From contig NZ_JAKGAN010000005.1 in the NCBI RefSeq assembly GCF_023061135.1, positions 186,001-250,000 of the forward strand: a DNA stretch of 64,000 nucleotides. Reading direction: 5' to 3'. The DNA is from Chromohalobacter sarecensis. GTDB taxonomy: Bacteria > Pseudomonadota > Gammaproteobacteria > Pseudomonadales > Halomonadaceae. The translations under genes were made by a program, and so were the position numbers. Below, one piece after another: positions 35,020 to 43,177 of this stretch; positions within the stretch are counted from its first letter, which is position 1; the number at the start of each line of letters is the position of its first letter. The notes below the pieces were generated by a model that ran no database searches, was not told where the DNA came from, and was given only the letters and a program-made list of their open reading frames with translations.

Positions 35020-35865
35020 TCAGTCGCTGTTGTTGAGCGCGAGGAGCCCGATCCCGGTGGTCATCGGGGCGTAGTAGAAGCGATGAACTTCCTCGACACG
35101 CTCGGTCATCGCGCCGCGCATCACGAACCACATGATGACTTCACCGCCCTCGGCGCCGGCCGCCGTCATCACTTCCTTGTGCGACAGGGCGGCTAGCTCC
35201 CGAGGCTCGTCCTGGATGCGTTGCAGCCACTGTTTGTCCCACTCTTCGTTGATATGTCCGAAGCGCTCGCCGTTGAGTTGATGCGAGAGGCCACCGGTGC
35301 CGACCACGGCGACGCGGGTATCCTCGGGGTAGGCCTCGACGGCGCGACGAATGGCCTCGCCCAGCTTGTAGCAACGTTGCCCCGTGGGGAGGGGATGCTG
35401 GATAACGTTGACCAGCAGTGGCACCACCTTGACCGGCCATGCCGTGTCGTCGTGCTCCCACAGCAGAGGCATGGCGGTGAGAAAGCCATGATCCAGCGCC
35501 ATTTCCTGGCACAGGGTCAGGTCGAACTCATCGGCGACCAGGTGATTGGCCAGATGCTCGGAAAACGCCGCGTCGCCGGGGAAGTCCGGCAGCGGGCGCT
35601 TGCCGTAGCCTTCGTCCGCTACCGCGTAGCTGTCGGCGACGCCCAGCGCGAAGGTCGGGTAACAGTCGAGGAAGAACTCGGTGCCATGGTCGTTGTAGAC
35701 GAGGATGACGACATCGGCTTTCACTTCCTCGGCGAGCCAGCGCTTGACCGGTTCGTAGCCGTCGAAAAGCGGCTGCCACGCGGGGTCGGTTTGTTTCTGC
35801 TGGTCGTAGGCACGCCCGATCGAGGGCACATGGGAGGAGCCGATACCGGCGACGATCTTGCCCAT
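35020..35865 (-). CDS. ligB: Extradiol dioxygenase catalytic (beta) subunit, LigB type
   Basis: 281-residue type II extradiol dioxygenase subunit. Fe(II) ligands H12 (SSHVPSIG), H60 (YNDHGTEFF) and E242 and the catalytic base H195 (TGGLSHQ) align with Sphingobium LigB, offset by at most one residue. The LigAB enzyme opens protocatechuate at 4,5 and is known to act on gallate as well. Its companions GalD, GalB and LigK and the absence of intact ligC and ligI nearby favour gallate, or a methylgallate, as the physiological substrate. It overlaps ligA by 1 bp. Confidence 0.9.
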   Translation of the reverse strand: MGKIVAGIGSSHVPSIGRAYDQQKQTDPAWQPLFDGYEPVKRWLAEEVKADVVILVYNDHGTEFFLDCYPTFALGVADSYAVADEGYGKRPLPDFPGDAAFSEHLANHLVADEFDLTLCQEMALDHGFLTAMPLLWEHDDTAWPVKVVPLLVNVIQHPLPTGQRCYKLGEAIRRAVEAYPEDTRVAVVGTGGLSHQLNGERFGHINEEWDKQWLQRIQDEPRELAALSHKEVMTAAGAEGGEVIMWFVMRGAMTERVEEVHRFYYAPMTTGIGLLALNNSD

Positions 35866-36221
35866 TAGGTTGCTCCTGGCACGTTGCGGGTGGACATGAA
35901 CTGTTCGTAGCTTTCGCCACGCATTTGTGCACCGATGGTGTAGAGCCCGTAGCCCAGGGTGGCCCCGAGCTTGAGGAAGAAGAACAGGTTGCCGCCGAGT
36001 TGGGTCAGGCGAAGCCAGTCACGCTCGCGAATGGCCTGTTTCTGTTCTTCCGACAAGCCATAGCGTTCCATATAGGCTTCTTCGTCGGCCTTGAAGGCCT
36101 CGCGGTTCTCGTCGAACTTGAGCGAGTTGCACATCTTGTTGATGGCATACCCTTGCCGCGAGAGCGCAAGGTCGAAAACATAGGTGCCGGGAATGCCCCA
36201 GCGCTCTTGTGTATCCGACAT
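35865..36221 (-). CDS. ligA: Extradiol dioxygenase small (alpha) subunit, LigA type
   Basis: 118-residue subunit that caps the active site of LigB. The LigA fold is recognisable from FDLALSRQGYAINKMCNSLKF (split over two helices), the LSEEQKQAIRERDW helix and the C-terminal GGNLFFFLKL. The start at 36221 has GGGAG upstream; 27 further residues of open frame overlap the SnoaL gene and are rejected. The stop and the ligB start overlap as TAATG. Separate ligA and ligB genes contrast with the fused GalA/DesB enzymes. Confidence 0.9.
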   Translation of the reverse strand: MSDTQERWGIPGTYVFDLALSRQGYAINKMCNSLKFDENREAFKADEEAYMERYGLSEEQKQAIRERDWLRLTQLGGNLFFFLKLGATLGYGLYTIGAQMRGESYEQFMSTRNVPGAT

Positions 36222-36270
36222 GACGTGTACTCCCTTTCTTGTGTGGTGGCAGTCGGCATGACGCATGGCG

Positions 36271-36729
36271 TCAGCCATCGCGATGCATGATGAAACGGGC
36301 ATGGCGTTCGGCGAAGCGCCATGCGCCTTGATCGAGCACGCACAGGTCGTCGAATTCGCCGATCATGGTACGTCCCGCCAGCGGCCATCCGAAGTGGCCG
36401 TCAGGTTCGCTTTGGGTATCGGCGGCGAACACCTGCACATAGGTACTGACCCGTGCTCGCTCAGCGCTTTCCACCTGCACGCGGATGTTGCTGCAGAAAT
36501 GGCGGGTGATGCGTTGTGCCGGCCGTGCCTGGTAGCTCGCCTCGATGGCCTCGCGGCCTTCGAGCGGTGCGTCGGGCGCGGTGGGACGAAACAGCTTGCC
36601 GTCGGGTGTGAATAGCGTCACGAGACCGGCATAGTCCTGGCGATCGGTAGCGTCGGCGGCCGTCAGTACGAGGCGAGTACAGGCCTGTTCGATGGCGGTG
36701 CATGCCTCGCGTGATAGCGGGGATGTCAT
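36271..36729 (-). CDS. SnoaL-like (NTF2 fold) protein in the gallate operon
   Basis: 152-residue protein with an NTF2-like/SnoaL_4 fold: helical opening SREACTAIEQACTRLVLTAADATD (two turns), a DYAGLVTLFTPDGKL strand-loop typical of the family, then HFCSNIRVQV and a C-terminal WRFAERHARFIMHRDG. Such proteins include ring-hydroxylating oxygenase beta subunits, cyclases and isomerases; no partner alpha subunit is adjacent, so I assign no activity. The ATG at 36729 follows GGAGG and overlaps the stop of the hydrolase gene as ATGA. Position suggests a role on a pathway intermediate. Confidence 0.78.
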   Translation of the reverse strand: MTSPLSREACTAIEQACTRLVLTAADATDRQDYAGLVTLFTPDGKLFRPTAPDAPLEGREAIEASYQARPAQRITRHFCSNIRVQVESAERARVSTYVQVFAADTQSEPDGHFGWPLAGRTMIGEFDDLCVLDQGAWRFAERHARFIMHRDG

Positions 36730-37439
36730 GTGGTTTTCCTCCAGTGCTCGAGGGTCCGGGCGACGGCGTCGGGCTGTTCCATGGGGCTCATATGGCCAGC
36801 CTCCTCGATGACCTCGAGACAGCTGCCGGGAATGAGCCCCGCCATTTCCTCGTGGCGTTCCAGCGGGCTCCAGGCGTCCTGACGCCCACACATCAGCAGG
36901 GTCGGACAACTGATACCGGTCAGTTGCTCGGTGGCGTCCGGGCGGGCCAGCAAGGCGTCGATCTGGGCGGCGAAGATCGCCGGGTCCTTGCGTTCGATCA
37001 TCGCCAGGATGGCGTCGATGAGTGCGTCATCGTCGAGGCGTTCGGGATGAATCATACCCTGTAGCCAGGTTTCGCCCATGGCACGCATGCCTTCTTGCCG
37101 CGCCTTATCCAGCAGGGCGTGGCGGCCCTCACGTTCGCGCTCGCCGGCGTCGCCCTCCGCTCGGCCGCGAAAGCCGGTATCCAATAGGGCCAGACCGGCG
37201 ACCCGAGACGGCGCGCGGCGCTGGATCTCGAGCGCTACGCGGCCGCCCATGGAATGTCCCACTGCAATGAAGCGTTCGGGCGCACCCTGCAACGCGATGT
37301 CCGCCATGGCGCCGATGGTATCGGCTATGCCGTAATCGGGCGTAGGCAGGGTGGGCGCGACGAGATGCGTGCGCATGTCGGCCCAGACGGCGTCGTCGCA
37401 AAGCAGGCCGGGGAGCAGTAACAGAGGCGTGGAGGTCAT
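36726..37439 (-). CDS. Alpha/beta hydrolase in the gallate operon
   Basis: 237-residue alpha/beta hydrolase. Nucleophile S63 in VGHSMGG, acid in CGRQDAWSP and His in EEAGHMSPMEQP form the triad. No signal peptide, so cytoplasmic. It is coupled by 4-bp overlaps both to galD upstream and to the SnoaL-like gene downstream, so it is a fixed part of the operon. A role as an esterase for an aromatic ester or lactonase for a pyrone intermediate is conceivable, but LigI lactonases belong to another superfamily; substrate unknown. Confidence 0.83.
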   Translation of the reverse strand: MTSTPLLLLPGLLCDDAVWADMRTHLVAPTLPTPDYGIADTIGAMADIALQGAPERFIAVGHSMGGRVALEIQRRAPSRVAGLALLDTGFRGRAEGDAGEREREGRHALLDKARQEGMRAMGETWLQGMIHPERLDDDALIDAILAMIERKDPAIFAAQIDALLARPDATEQLTGISCPTLLMCGRQDAWSPLERHEEMAGLIPGSCLEVIEEAGHMSPMEQPDAVARTLEHWRKTT

Positions 37440-38551
37440 GAGGCGGCTCCGGAGATGGACGATGGCTCAGGCATGCCCTCCCAGACGGCGCGCGGCACAT
37501 GCAGGTACCCTTCGAAGAGCAGCCTTGCGGTGCGCAAAAGGCCGGCACGCACGACGTCGCCTTGCGCATCTTGCGTCAGTTCGACAGTGAACTCGCCGGT
37601 GGGATGCTCGATCGACAAACGTTGCGTCGGTCCTTCGCCTAGCCGGGCCAGGCCTTCGCACACAGTGCCGGGGATGAGACAACCGCTGGCCACGCTGACT
37701 GCGCCGAGCACGCCGATGGCCTCGTGGCAGCGATGCGGGATGAATGAGCGCGTGGCGAGGCTGCCGCCGTGACGCGGGGCGGCGATGAGCGTCATTTTGG
37801 GCACGGTGCGCTCGCTGACATCGCCCAGGTTCATGCGCGGCCCTGCTGCCAGGCGGATACGCTCGATCCGCGTGCGCAGTACGTCGTTGGCTTCCAGCTC
37901 GGCGGGGCTTTCGTGCCCGCTGACGCCGAGGTCCTCGGCACGCAGCAGCACCACCGGCATGCCGTTATCGAGACAAGTGACGTCGACGCCCTCGAGCGTG
38001 TCGCGTGGGTTGCCGGTGGGCAGCAGCGCGCCACAGCTCGAGCCGGCGGTATCGCGGAATTCGATGATCAGGGGCGCGGCCCGGCCCGGTACGCCGGAGA
38101 TTTCGGCATCGCCGGTGTACTCGACGCGGCCATCTGGAGTGGGGACATGGATGATCGCCACCTGGCCGGTATTGACCATGTGCACGCGCACCGGCGTCGT
38201 GCCGTCTTGCGCCGTCACCCAGCCACGCTCGATGGCGAAGGGCCCTACGCCGGCGAGGATATTACCGCAGTTCTGGCCATAATCGACGCGTGGCAGATCG
38301 ACGACGACCTGGGCGAACAGGTAGTCGACATCCACGTCGTCGCGAGTCGGGCGGTCGATGATCGCAACCTTGCTGGTCAGCGAGGTCGCGCCACCAAGGC
38401 CATCGATCTGACGCGCATCGGGCGAGCCCATCGCCGCGAGTAGCACGGCGTCACGTTGCGCGGCGTCGCTGGGGAGGTCCTCTGCGAGGAAATACAGCCC
38501 CTTCGAGGTGCCGCCGCGCATCTGCAGGCACGGGATGCGCGTCTGGCTCAT
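37436..38551 (-). CDS. galD: 4-Oxalomesaconate tautomerase (PrpF family)
   Basis: 371-residue PrpF-family isomerase. Diagnostic segments are [11 protein letters not shown] at about 11-21, [16 protein letters not shown] and [16 protein letters not shown] with the catalytic Cys, and [18 protein letters not shown]. It interconverts the keto and enol forms of 4-oxalomesaconate after ring opening of gallate. The operon with galB and ligK makes GalD/LigU the best choice over a methylaconitate isomerase. Start and stop codons overlap both neighbours by 4 bp. Confidence 0.9.
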   Translation of the reverse strand: MSQTRIPCLQMRGGTSKGLYFLAEDLPSDAAQRDAVLLAAMGSPDARQIDGLGGATSLTSKVAIIDRPTRDDVDVDYLFAQVVVDLPRVDYGQNCGNILAGVGPFAIERGWVTAQDGTTPVRVHMVNTGQVAIIHVPTPDGRVEYTGDAEISGVPGRAAPLIIEFRDTAGSSCGALLPTGNPRDTLEGVDVTCLDNGMPVVLLRAEDLGVSGHESPAELEANDVLRTRIERIRLAAGPRMNLGDVSERTVPKMTLIAAPRHGGSLATRSFIPHRCHEAIGVLGAVSVASGCLIPGTVCEGLARLGEGPTQRLSIEHPTGEFTVELTQDAQGDVVRAGLLRTARLLFEGYLHVPRAVWEGMPEPSSISGAAS

Positions 38552-39297
38552 GATGAGCGCTCCATGGCGCGGGCCAGCGCTTGCGGGTCGTCGTAATAGG
38601 TCAGCCCTTTGTCGGCGAGGCGCTGGCGCATGTCGTAGATGTCGAGGCCCAGTTCGCCGTTGGCGAGGCGCACGCGCTTGTCTTCCTCGGCGGCGGCGCG
38701 CTTGCGACTGGCTGCGACGACGCTTTCGGCCTCATCGCGACGCACGACGACCACGCCGTCGTCATCGGCGACGACGATATCGCCGGGGTTGATCCACTGA
38801 CCGGCACAGACGACAGGAATATTCACCGAGCCGAGTGTCTCCTTGACGGTGCCTTGGGCATGCACGGCACGCGACCAGACGGCGAAGCCCATCTCGCGCA
38901 GGGTGCGTGTGTCGCGCACGCCGCCGTCGAGCACCAGGCCGCGCACGCCGCGTGCCTGCAGCGAGGTGGCGAGCAGATCGCCGAAATAACCGTCGATGCA
39001 GGGCGAGCGTGTGGCCACTACGAGGATGTCGCCGGGCTGGCATTGCTCCACGGCGACATGAAACATCCAGTTGTCGCCGGGCGAGACCAAAGCGGTCACG
39101 GCCGACCCGCTGATGCCATGATCCTGCTGGATGGGGCGGATGGCGGGATCGAGCAGTCCTTTGCGGCCCTGAGCCTCGTGTACCGTCGCCACGCCCTGTT
39201 CACCCAGGGCGTCGATGTGTTCACGCTCGGCACGCGGGAAGTCGCGAACGACGATGCCGGGCGTTTCCAGGGCGGTCGCTATGTGAGAGGTCGTCAT
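38548..39297 (-). CDS. ligK: 4-Carboxy-4-hydroxy-2-oxoadipate aldolase
   Basis: 249-residue RraA-like aldolase that splits 4-carboxy-4-hydroxy-2-oxoadipate into pyruvate and oxaloacetate (LigK/GalC/ProA). Family hallmarks: [32 protein letters not shown], the metal-and-substrate motif GGVRDTRTL at about 125-133, and [14 protein letters not shown]. The start at 39297 overlaps the galB stop as ATGA; the much longer open frame upstream is galB read in another phase. Last enzyme of the gallate pathway. Confidence 0.92.
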   Translation of the reverse strand: MTTSHIATALETPGIVVRDFPRAEREHIDALGEQGVATVHEAQGRKGLLDPAIRPIQQDHGISGSAVTALVSPGDNWMFHVAVEQCQPGDILVVATRSPCIDGYFGDLLATSLQARGVRGLVLDGGVRDTRTLREMGFAVWSRAVHAQGTVKETLGSVNIPVVCAGQWINPGDIVVADDDGVVVVRRDEAESVVAASRKRAAAEEDKRVRLANGELGLDIYDMRQRLADKGLTYYDDPQALARAMERSS

Positions 39298-40031
39298 GCC
39301 AGATTCTCCGTGACGCGCGGGAAGATGCTTTGATAACCCTCGGCATACTGTATGTTCTTCTTCGCGGTGATGCCGATGTTGCGCTTGGCCTGCACGCCGC
39401 GCTGCAGGGCAACGCGGGTATAGTATTCCCACAAGTGTTCCTGCCCGGCCATGCATTGAATCGCGCGATACTTGTCGTCCCATACCTCGGTGATATCGAG
39501 CAGCACATCGGGACGCCACTGACACTGTTCCGGCTGGTGCGGCTCGAAGCAATACACCGGTGGCGCGCCGACGATGGTCTCGCCGGGGTTGTGACCTTCC
39601 GCTTGGGCGATGATGCGTGCCTCCTGGGCAAGATCGGTGGCGAGCGGGTGATCGTAGTTGTAGGGGTCCTTGAGCGAGTGCGTGAGCACGAACTCGGGCT
39701 GCACGCGGCGATAGACTTCGACGAGCCTGAACAGCGTCTCCTTGTCGGCGCGCATGGGGTAATCGCCGATATCGAAGAACTCGACGCTGGCGCCGAGGGC
39801 TGCGGCCGCCGCTTCGGCCTCCTCGCGCCGAGCCGCCTTGACCTTGTCCTCGGTCATATTGCCCTGCCGCCAGAGCTTGGCGGATTCGCCGCGCTCGCCG
39901 AATGACAGGCAGACGATATGCATGGCGTAGCCTTGCCGAGCATGTAGGGCGATGGCGCCGCCTGCCCGCCATACGAAGTCCGCCGAATGTGCGCTGACCA
40001 CCAGGCCAGCAGGAGAAGGAGCGCCAGTCAT
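39294..40031 (-). CDS. galB: 4-Oxalomesaconate hydratase (PIG-L deacetylase-like, GalB)
   Basis: 245-residue protein of the PIG-L/LmbE metalloenzyme fold. The zinc-binding loop [13 protein letters not shown] at 13-25 replaces the usual AHPDD. It hydrates the 4-oxalomesaconate tautomer to 4-carboxy-4-hydroxy-2-oxoadipate. The [11 protein letters not shown] and [13 protein letters not shown] segments fit GalB of Pseudomonas. It is the first gene of the minus-strand operon that runs to about 33.6 kb and is divergent from a LysR gene, with 202 bp between. Confidence 0.9.
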   Translation of the reverse strand: MTGAPSPAGLVVSAHSADFVWRAGGAIALHARQGYAMHIVCLSFGERGESAKLWRQGNMTEDKVKAARREEAEAAAAALGASVEFFDIGDYPMRADKETLFRLVEVYRRVQPEFVLTHSLKDPYNYDHPLATDLAQEARIIAQAEGHNPGETIVGAPPVYCFEPHQPEQCQWRPDVLLDITEVWDDKYRAIQCMAGQEHLWEYYTRVALQRGVQAKRNIGITAKKNIQYAEGYQSIFPRVTENLA

Positions 40032-40088
40032 TTGTCAAAACCTACCGTTGAAGACGATGGTTTTATCCTGTCACCTCGCCTGAAACGC

Positions 40089-40102
40089 GAATAATGTTAT
40101 TC
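40089..40102. promoter_or_regulatory. Inverted repeat between galB and its divergent LysR gene
   Basis: GAATAA-TG-TTATTC, two 6-bp arms around a 2-bp centre, 58 bp upstream of galB and about 130 bp upstream of the LysR start. AT-rich dyad in a GC-rich context; a good candidate for the LysR binding site. Confidence 0.45.
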
Positions 40103-40233
40103 ACCGGCGTCAATATGCGTTTTGCTTATGCAGCAGGCTTTTGGTGGCGCTGGGCATGCTCCCTTTATGGCATATCGCCATGTTCTGCTGTCGGGCATGC
40201 TAGGTGCGAGCAAGCCATGCCAAGGAATCCTTC

Positions 40234-41487
40234 ATGACCGAACTGCATCGCGAGGCGTTCGATTACATACCCAACATGCGGCGTTTACGGGCAGTCATCG
40301 CGGTCGCCGAGGCGGGTAGCGTGATGCGCGCAGCCGAGACGCTGCATTTGTCACAACCTGCGGTGACCCGGGCAGTGCGTGACCTGGAGAAAGAGCTCGG
40401 CTTGGCGCTGTTCGAGCGCCATCGCAGTGGCATGTTATGTACCACGGCGGGCAAGATCGTCTTGCATCGCTTTCGGCGCGCCTTGCAGCAACTCGGCGAT
40501 GCCGAAGCCGCGCTGGCGCGCATGCAGCCGGCGGGACATTCCGAGCGGCTCACGCAACGCCTGTCGCATCGTCAATTGACGGTACTGGTGGCCATTGCCG
40601 ATCTACATAACGAGCCTCAGGCGGCCAAGCGGTTGGGGCTGACGCAGCCGGCGGTCAGCGGCAATCTACGCGATCTGGAAAACTTGCTTGGCGTGTCGCT
40701 GTTCCTGCGCACGCAACGTGGCATGCTGGCAACGGACTGCGGCGCGGTGTTGATTCGATATGCCAAGGTGGCGCTGCGTGAACTGGCGTTGGTCAGTGAC
40801 GATCTCTCGGCCTGGCAGGGTGAGGTGCGCGGGCGCGTGGTGATCGGCACCTTGCCGTTGTCGAGTTCGTTGCTGGTTCCTCAGGCCGTGGATGCGCTGC
40901 TGCGCGAATTGCCGGGGTTGCATGTCACGATTCTCGAGGGTACCTATGACGCGTTGTTCGAGTCGTTGCGCCATGGCGATATCGACATCCTTATCGGTGC
41001 GCTGCGCCAAGCGGGCACGAGCGAGGACACCGTCCAGCAGCGGCTTTTCCACGATCGTCTTGCCGTCGCGGTACGTCGCGGTCATCCCTTGATGCAATAT
41101 GCCTCGCTATCGCTGAGCGATCTGCTCGATGCGCGATGGATTGCGCCGCGCCACGGCACGCCAGCACGCGTGAGCTTCGAACAGGAATTTCGCAGTGCGG
41201 ACTTGGCGCCCCCTGAAGTGGAAGTCGAATCCGGCAATCTCAGTACCATCCGCACACTATTGCTGGATAGCGACCGCGTGACCCTGGTCTCTCCCCATCA
41301 GGTGTTCTTCGAGGTTCAAAGCGGCCAGCTGGCGCTGCTCCCCATCAAGCTGACGGGCACCTTGCGCCCGATCGGGATCACGACGCGTACCGATGATTCT
41401 CCAACGCATGCCTTGAAAGTGCTTCAGCGTATTTTGCTGGAACTCGGCGAACGCATGGCGAGCCCAGGCTTGCCGTCTCATTCGTGA
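40234..41487 (+). CDS. LysR-family regulator with two HTH domains (probable gallate operon regulator)
   Basis: 417-residue protein, about 110 residues longer than ordinary LysR proteins. Two winged-helix units are visible: the first with core LSQPAVTRAVRDLEKELG from residue 39, the second with LTQPAVSGNLRDLENLLG from residue 136, 97 residues later. The effector-binding domain starts at about 195 (VRGRVVIGTLPLSSSLLVP). The start at 40234 has AAGGA 7 nt upstream. Being divergent from galB it is the likely GalR-type regulator. A sister gene at 46816 has the same double layout. Confidence 0.86.
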   Translation: MTELHREAFDYIPNMRRLRAVIAVAEAGSVMRAAETLHLSQPAVTRAVRDLEKELGLALFERHRSGMLCTTAGKIVLHRFRRALQQLGDAEAALARMQPAGHSERLTQRLSHRQLTVLVAIADLHNEPQAAKRLGLTQPAVSGNLRDLENLLGVSLFLRTQRGMLATDCGAVLIRYAKVALRELALVSDDLSAWQGEVRGRVVIGTLPLSSSLLVPQAVDALLRELPGLHVTILEGTYDALFESLRHGDIDILIGALRQAGTSEDTVQQRLFHDRLAVAVRRGHPLMQYASLSLSDLLDARWIAPRHGTPARVSFEQEFRSADLAPPEVEVESGNLSTIRTLLLDSDRVTLVSPHQVFFEVQSGQLALLPIKLTGTLRPIGITTRTDDSPTHALKVLQRILLELGERMASPGLPSHS

Positions 41488-41646
41488 GCGGGATAGCAAA
41501 AACGTATACCCAAGCACGTGATTTGAATTTGTTGCTGTGACTGAGGGCCGGGTACGGTGCTTTAAGGCTCCGTTTCCTTATGTTTTTTTGTGCGAAAACG
41601 GAGGTAGAACAAGACTAAAGTTCAATAAAAGTCGGGAGACGCCGGA

Positions 41647-42642
41647 ATGAAAACATTAAGAAACTGTACCTTGCTAACACTGACGGCTGGCGTGGCGATG
41701 GCCGTTAGCGCAGGCGCCAATGCCGCTGAAACCTTGAAGCTTGCCCACTTCGTTTCACCCGCTCATGTCGTCAACAGTTCCATCGTTTATCCCTTCAAGG
41801 ACGGTGTTGAAGAGCAGACGAATGGGGAGCTGGAAGTCAAAGTATATCCCGGCGGAGAGCTGGGTTCCGGTCCCACGGAACAATACCCGCGCGTGCTGCA
41901 AGGGGTAGCGGATATCGTCTGGGGACTGCCGGGATATACCTCGTCGCAATTCAAGAAATCGATGGTAGTGGAAATGCCCGGCGCCATTCCTGACGACATG
42001 CATGGCTATGACATGCTTTGGAACGCCTATGAAGATCAGATGAAAAGTGAATTCCCCGGTACCAAGCCCCTGGCACTTTGGGTCAGCGAGCCGAACATTT
42101 TCATCATGAAAGATGAAGAAATTCGCACGCCGGAAGATCTTGAAGGACTGAAGATTCGTGTCTCGGGAGAAATGACGGCGGCGTTGATCGATGCCTACGG
42201 CGGTACCCCCGTGCAAATGCCCGCCGGCGAGATTTACAACTCCCTGCAAACCGGCCTCATCGATGGTCTGGTGACCGGCGCCAGTGCCGTCAACGACTTC
42301 AAACTTGATGAAGTGGCCAACGTATATTCGGTGGGAGCCCCTTTGGGCCACATCATGTTTTATCTGGCCATGAATCAGAATAAATATGACAGCCTTTCCG
42401 CCGAATTCCAGCAAGCGATCGATGACAATAGTGGTGAAAAACTCTCACGTAGCGGGGAGCAAGGCTGGAATGCGCGTGCCAACGAAACCTTGAAGGCCAT
42501 TCGCGAAGATGCCGACAACAAGGTGATCGAGCTTAGCCCGGAGGAAATCACAGCGTTCGAGCGCATTGCCGATACCTTCCGCGAGAAGCGTCTGGCGGAA
42601 AAAGGGACCAATGACGTGCTAGACGCCATGCGTGGGGAGTGA
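41647..42642 (+). CDS. TRAP transporter solute-binding protein, DctP family
   Basis: 331-residue periplasmic binding protein with a signal peptide to about residue 26 (GANA). The binding-site Arg block is GLKIRVSGEM. It is clearly divergent from the other DctP proteins of the window (no cysteine pair, different core: QYPRVLQGVADIVWGLPGYTS). It leads a dctP-dctQ-dctM operon located between two tandem-HTH LysR genes, next to the gallate operon and a VanAB-like oxygenase; a methoxylated or hydroxylated benzoate is a reasonable ligand guess. Confidence 0.88.
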   Translation: MKTLRNCTLLTLTAGVAMAVSAGANAAETLKLAHFVSPAHVVNSSIVYPFKDGVEEQTNGELEVKVYPGGELGSGPTEQYPRVLQGVADIVWGLPGYTSSQFKKSMVVEMPGAIPDDMHGYDMLWNAYEDQMKSEFPGTKPLALWVSEPNIFIMKDEEIRTPEDLEGLKIRVSGEMTAALIDAYGGTPVQMPAGEIYNSLQTGLIDGLVTGASAVNDFKLDEVANVYSVGAPLGHIMFYLAMNQNKYDSLSAEFQQAIDDNSGEKLSRSGEQGWNARANETLKAIREDADNKVIELSPEEITAFERIADTFREKRLAEKGTNDVLDAMRGE

Positions 42643-42649
42643 ATTCTCG

Positions 42650-43177
42650 ATGAGCCACTTTCTCACGCGGGTGACTCGCACGTTGGATGGGGTCGTGAAC
42701 CTGTCCAGCATTATCGGCACCCTGGCGTTGATCTTCGCGGTATCGGTGACCTTGGTCGATGTCACGGGGCGCCTGTTCGGCGCCCCCTTGCCGGGTGGTC
42801 AGGACCTGTCGCAAATGACCATGGTCATCATCGTGTTCGGTGGTATGGCCCTCTGTGACCGGCAAGGCGGCAACATCGCCGTGGATATCTTCGAAGACAA
42901 GTTTCCCGAGCGTATGAACCATTGGCTGGATATGGCGGGCTGGGTACTGGGGTGTGCCATCTTCACGGCGATTGGTTACACGATGCTCGGCGCGGCGGAA
43001 ATGTCGAAGCTGCTCAACTTGAGCACCAATATCATCGCGATCCCCAAGGCACCGTTTCAATACATCGTGGCGTTCTTTGCCTTTCTGACGGCACTGTCCA
43101 TGCTGGCGCGCATCGTTTCGACGTTATTGACGTCATCCCACCGGCGCGCGGCTCCGCAAGAGGAAGAGGATTTATGA
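42650..43177 (+). CDS. TRAP transporter small permease, DctQ family
   Basis: 175-residue membrane protein with four hydrophobic segments (about 18-40, 52-72, 92-112, 135-155). GGQDLSQMTMVIIVFGGMALCDRQGGNIAVDIF, read over helix 2 and the following loop, carries the DctQ motif. The ATG at 42650 is chosen (GGGAG upstream). A GTG at 42632 would overlap the dctP stop and lacks a site. It overlaps dctM by 4 bp. Confidence 0.88.
   Translation: MSHFLTRVTRTLDGVVNLSSIIGTLALIFAVSVTLVDVTGRLFGAPLPGGQDLSQMTMVIIVFGGMALCDRQGGNIAVDIFEDKFPERMNHWLDMAGWVLGCAIFTAIGYTMLGAAEMSKLLNLSTNIIAIPKAPFQYIVAFFAFLTALSMLARIVSTLLTSSHRRAAPQEEEDL

Noticed and set aside
34847-35131. A 94-codon arginine-rich frame across the ligB end
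   Set aside because: Composition is that of an out-of-frame shadow (many Arg, Ser, Pro). The real content there is the 46-codon galA remnant in another frame.
38548-40038. A 496-codon fusion of ligK with an upstream domain
   Set aside because: The upstream part is galB in another frame. The ATG at 39297 overlaps the galB stop, as at the other junctions of this operon.
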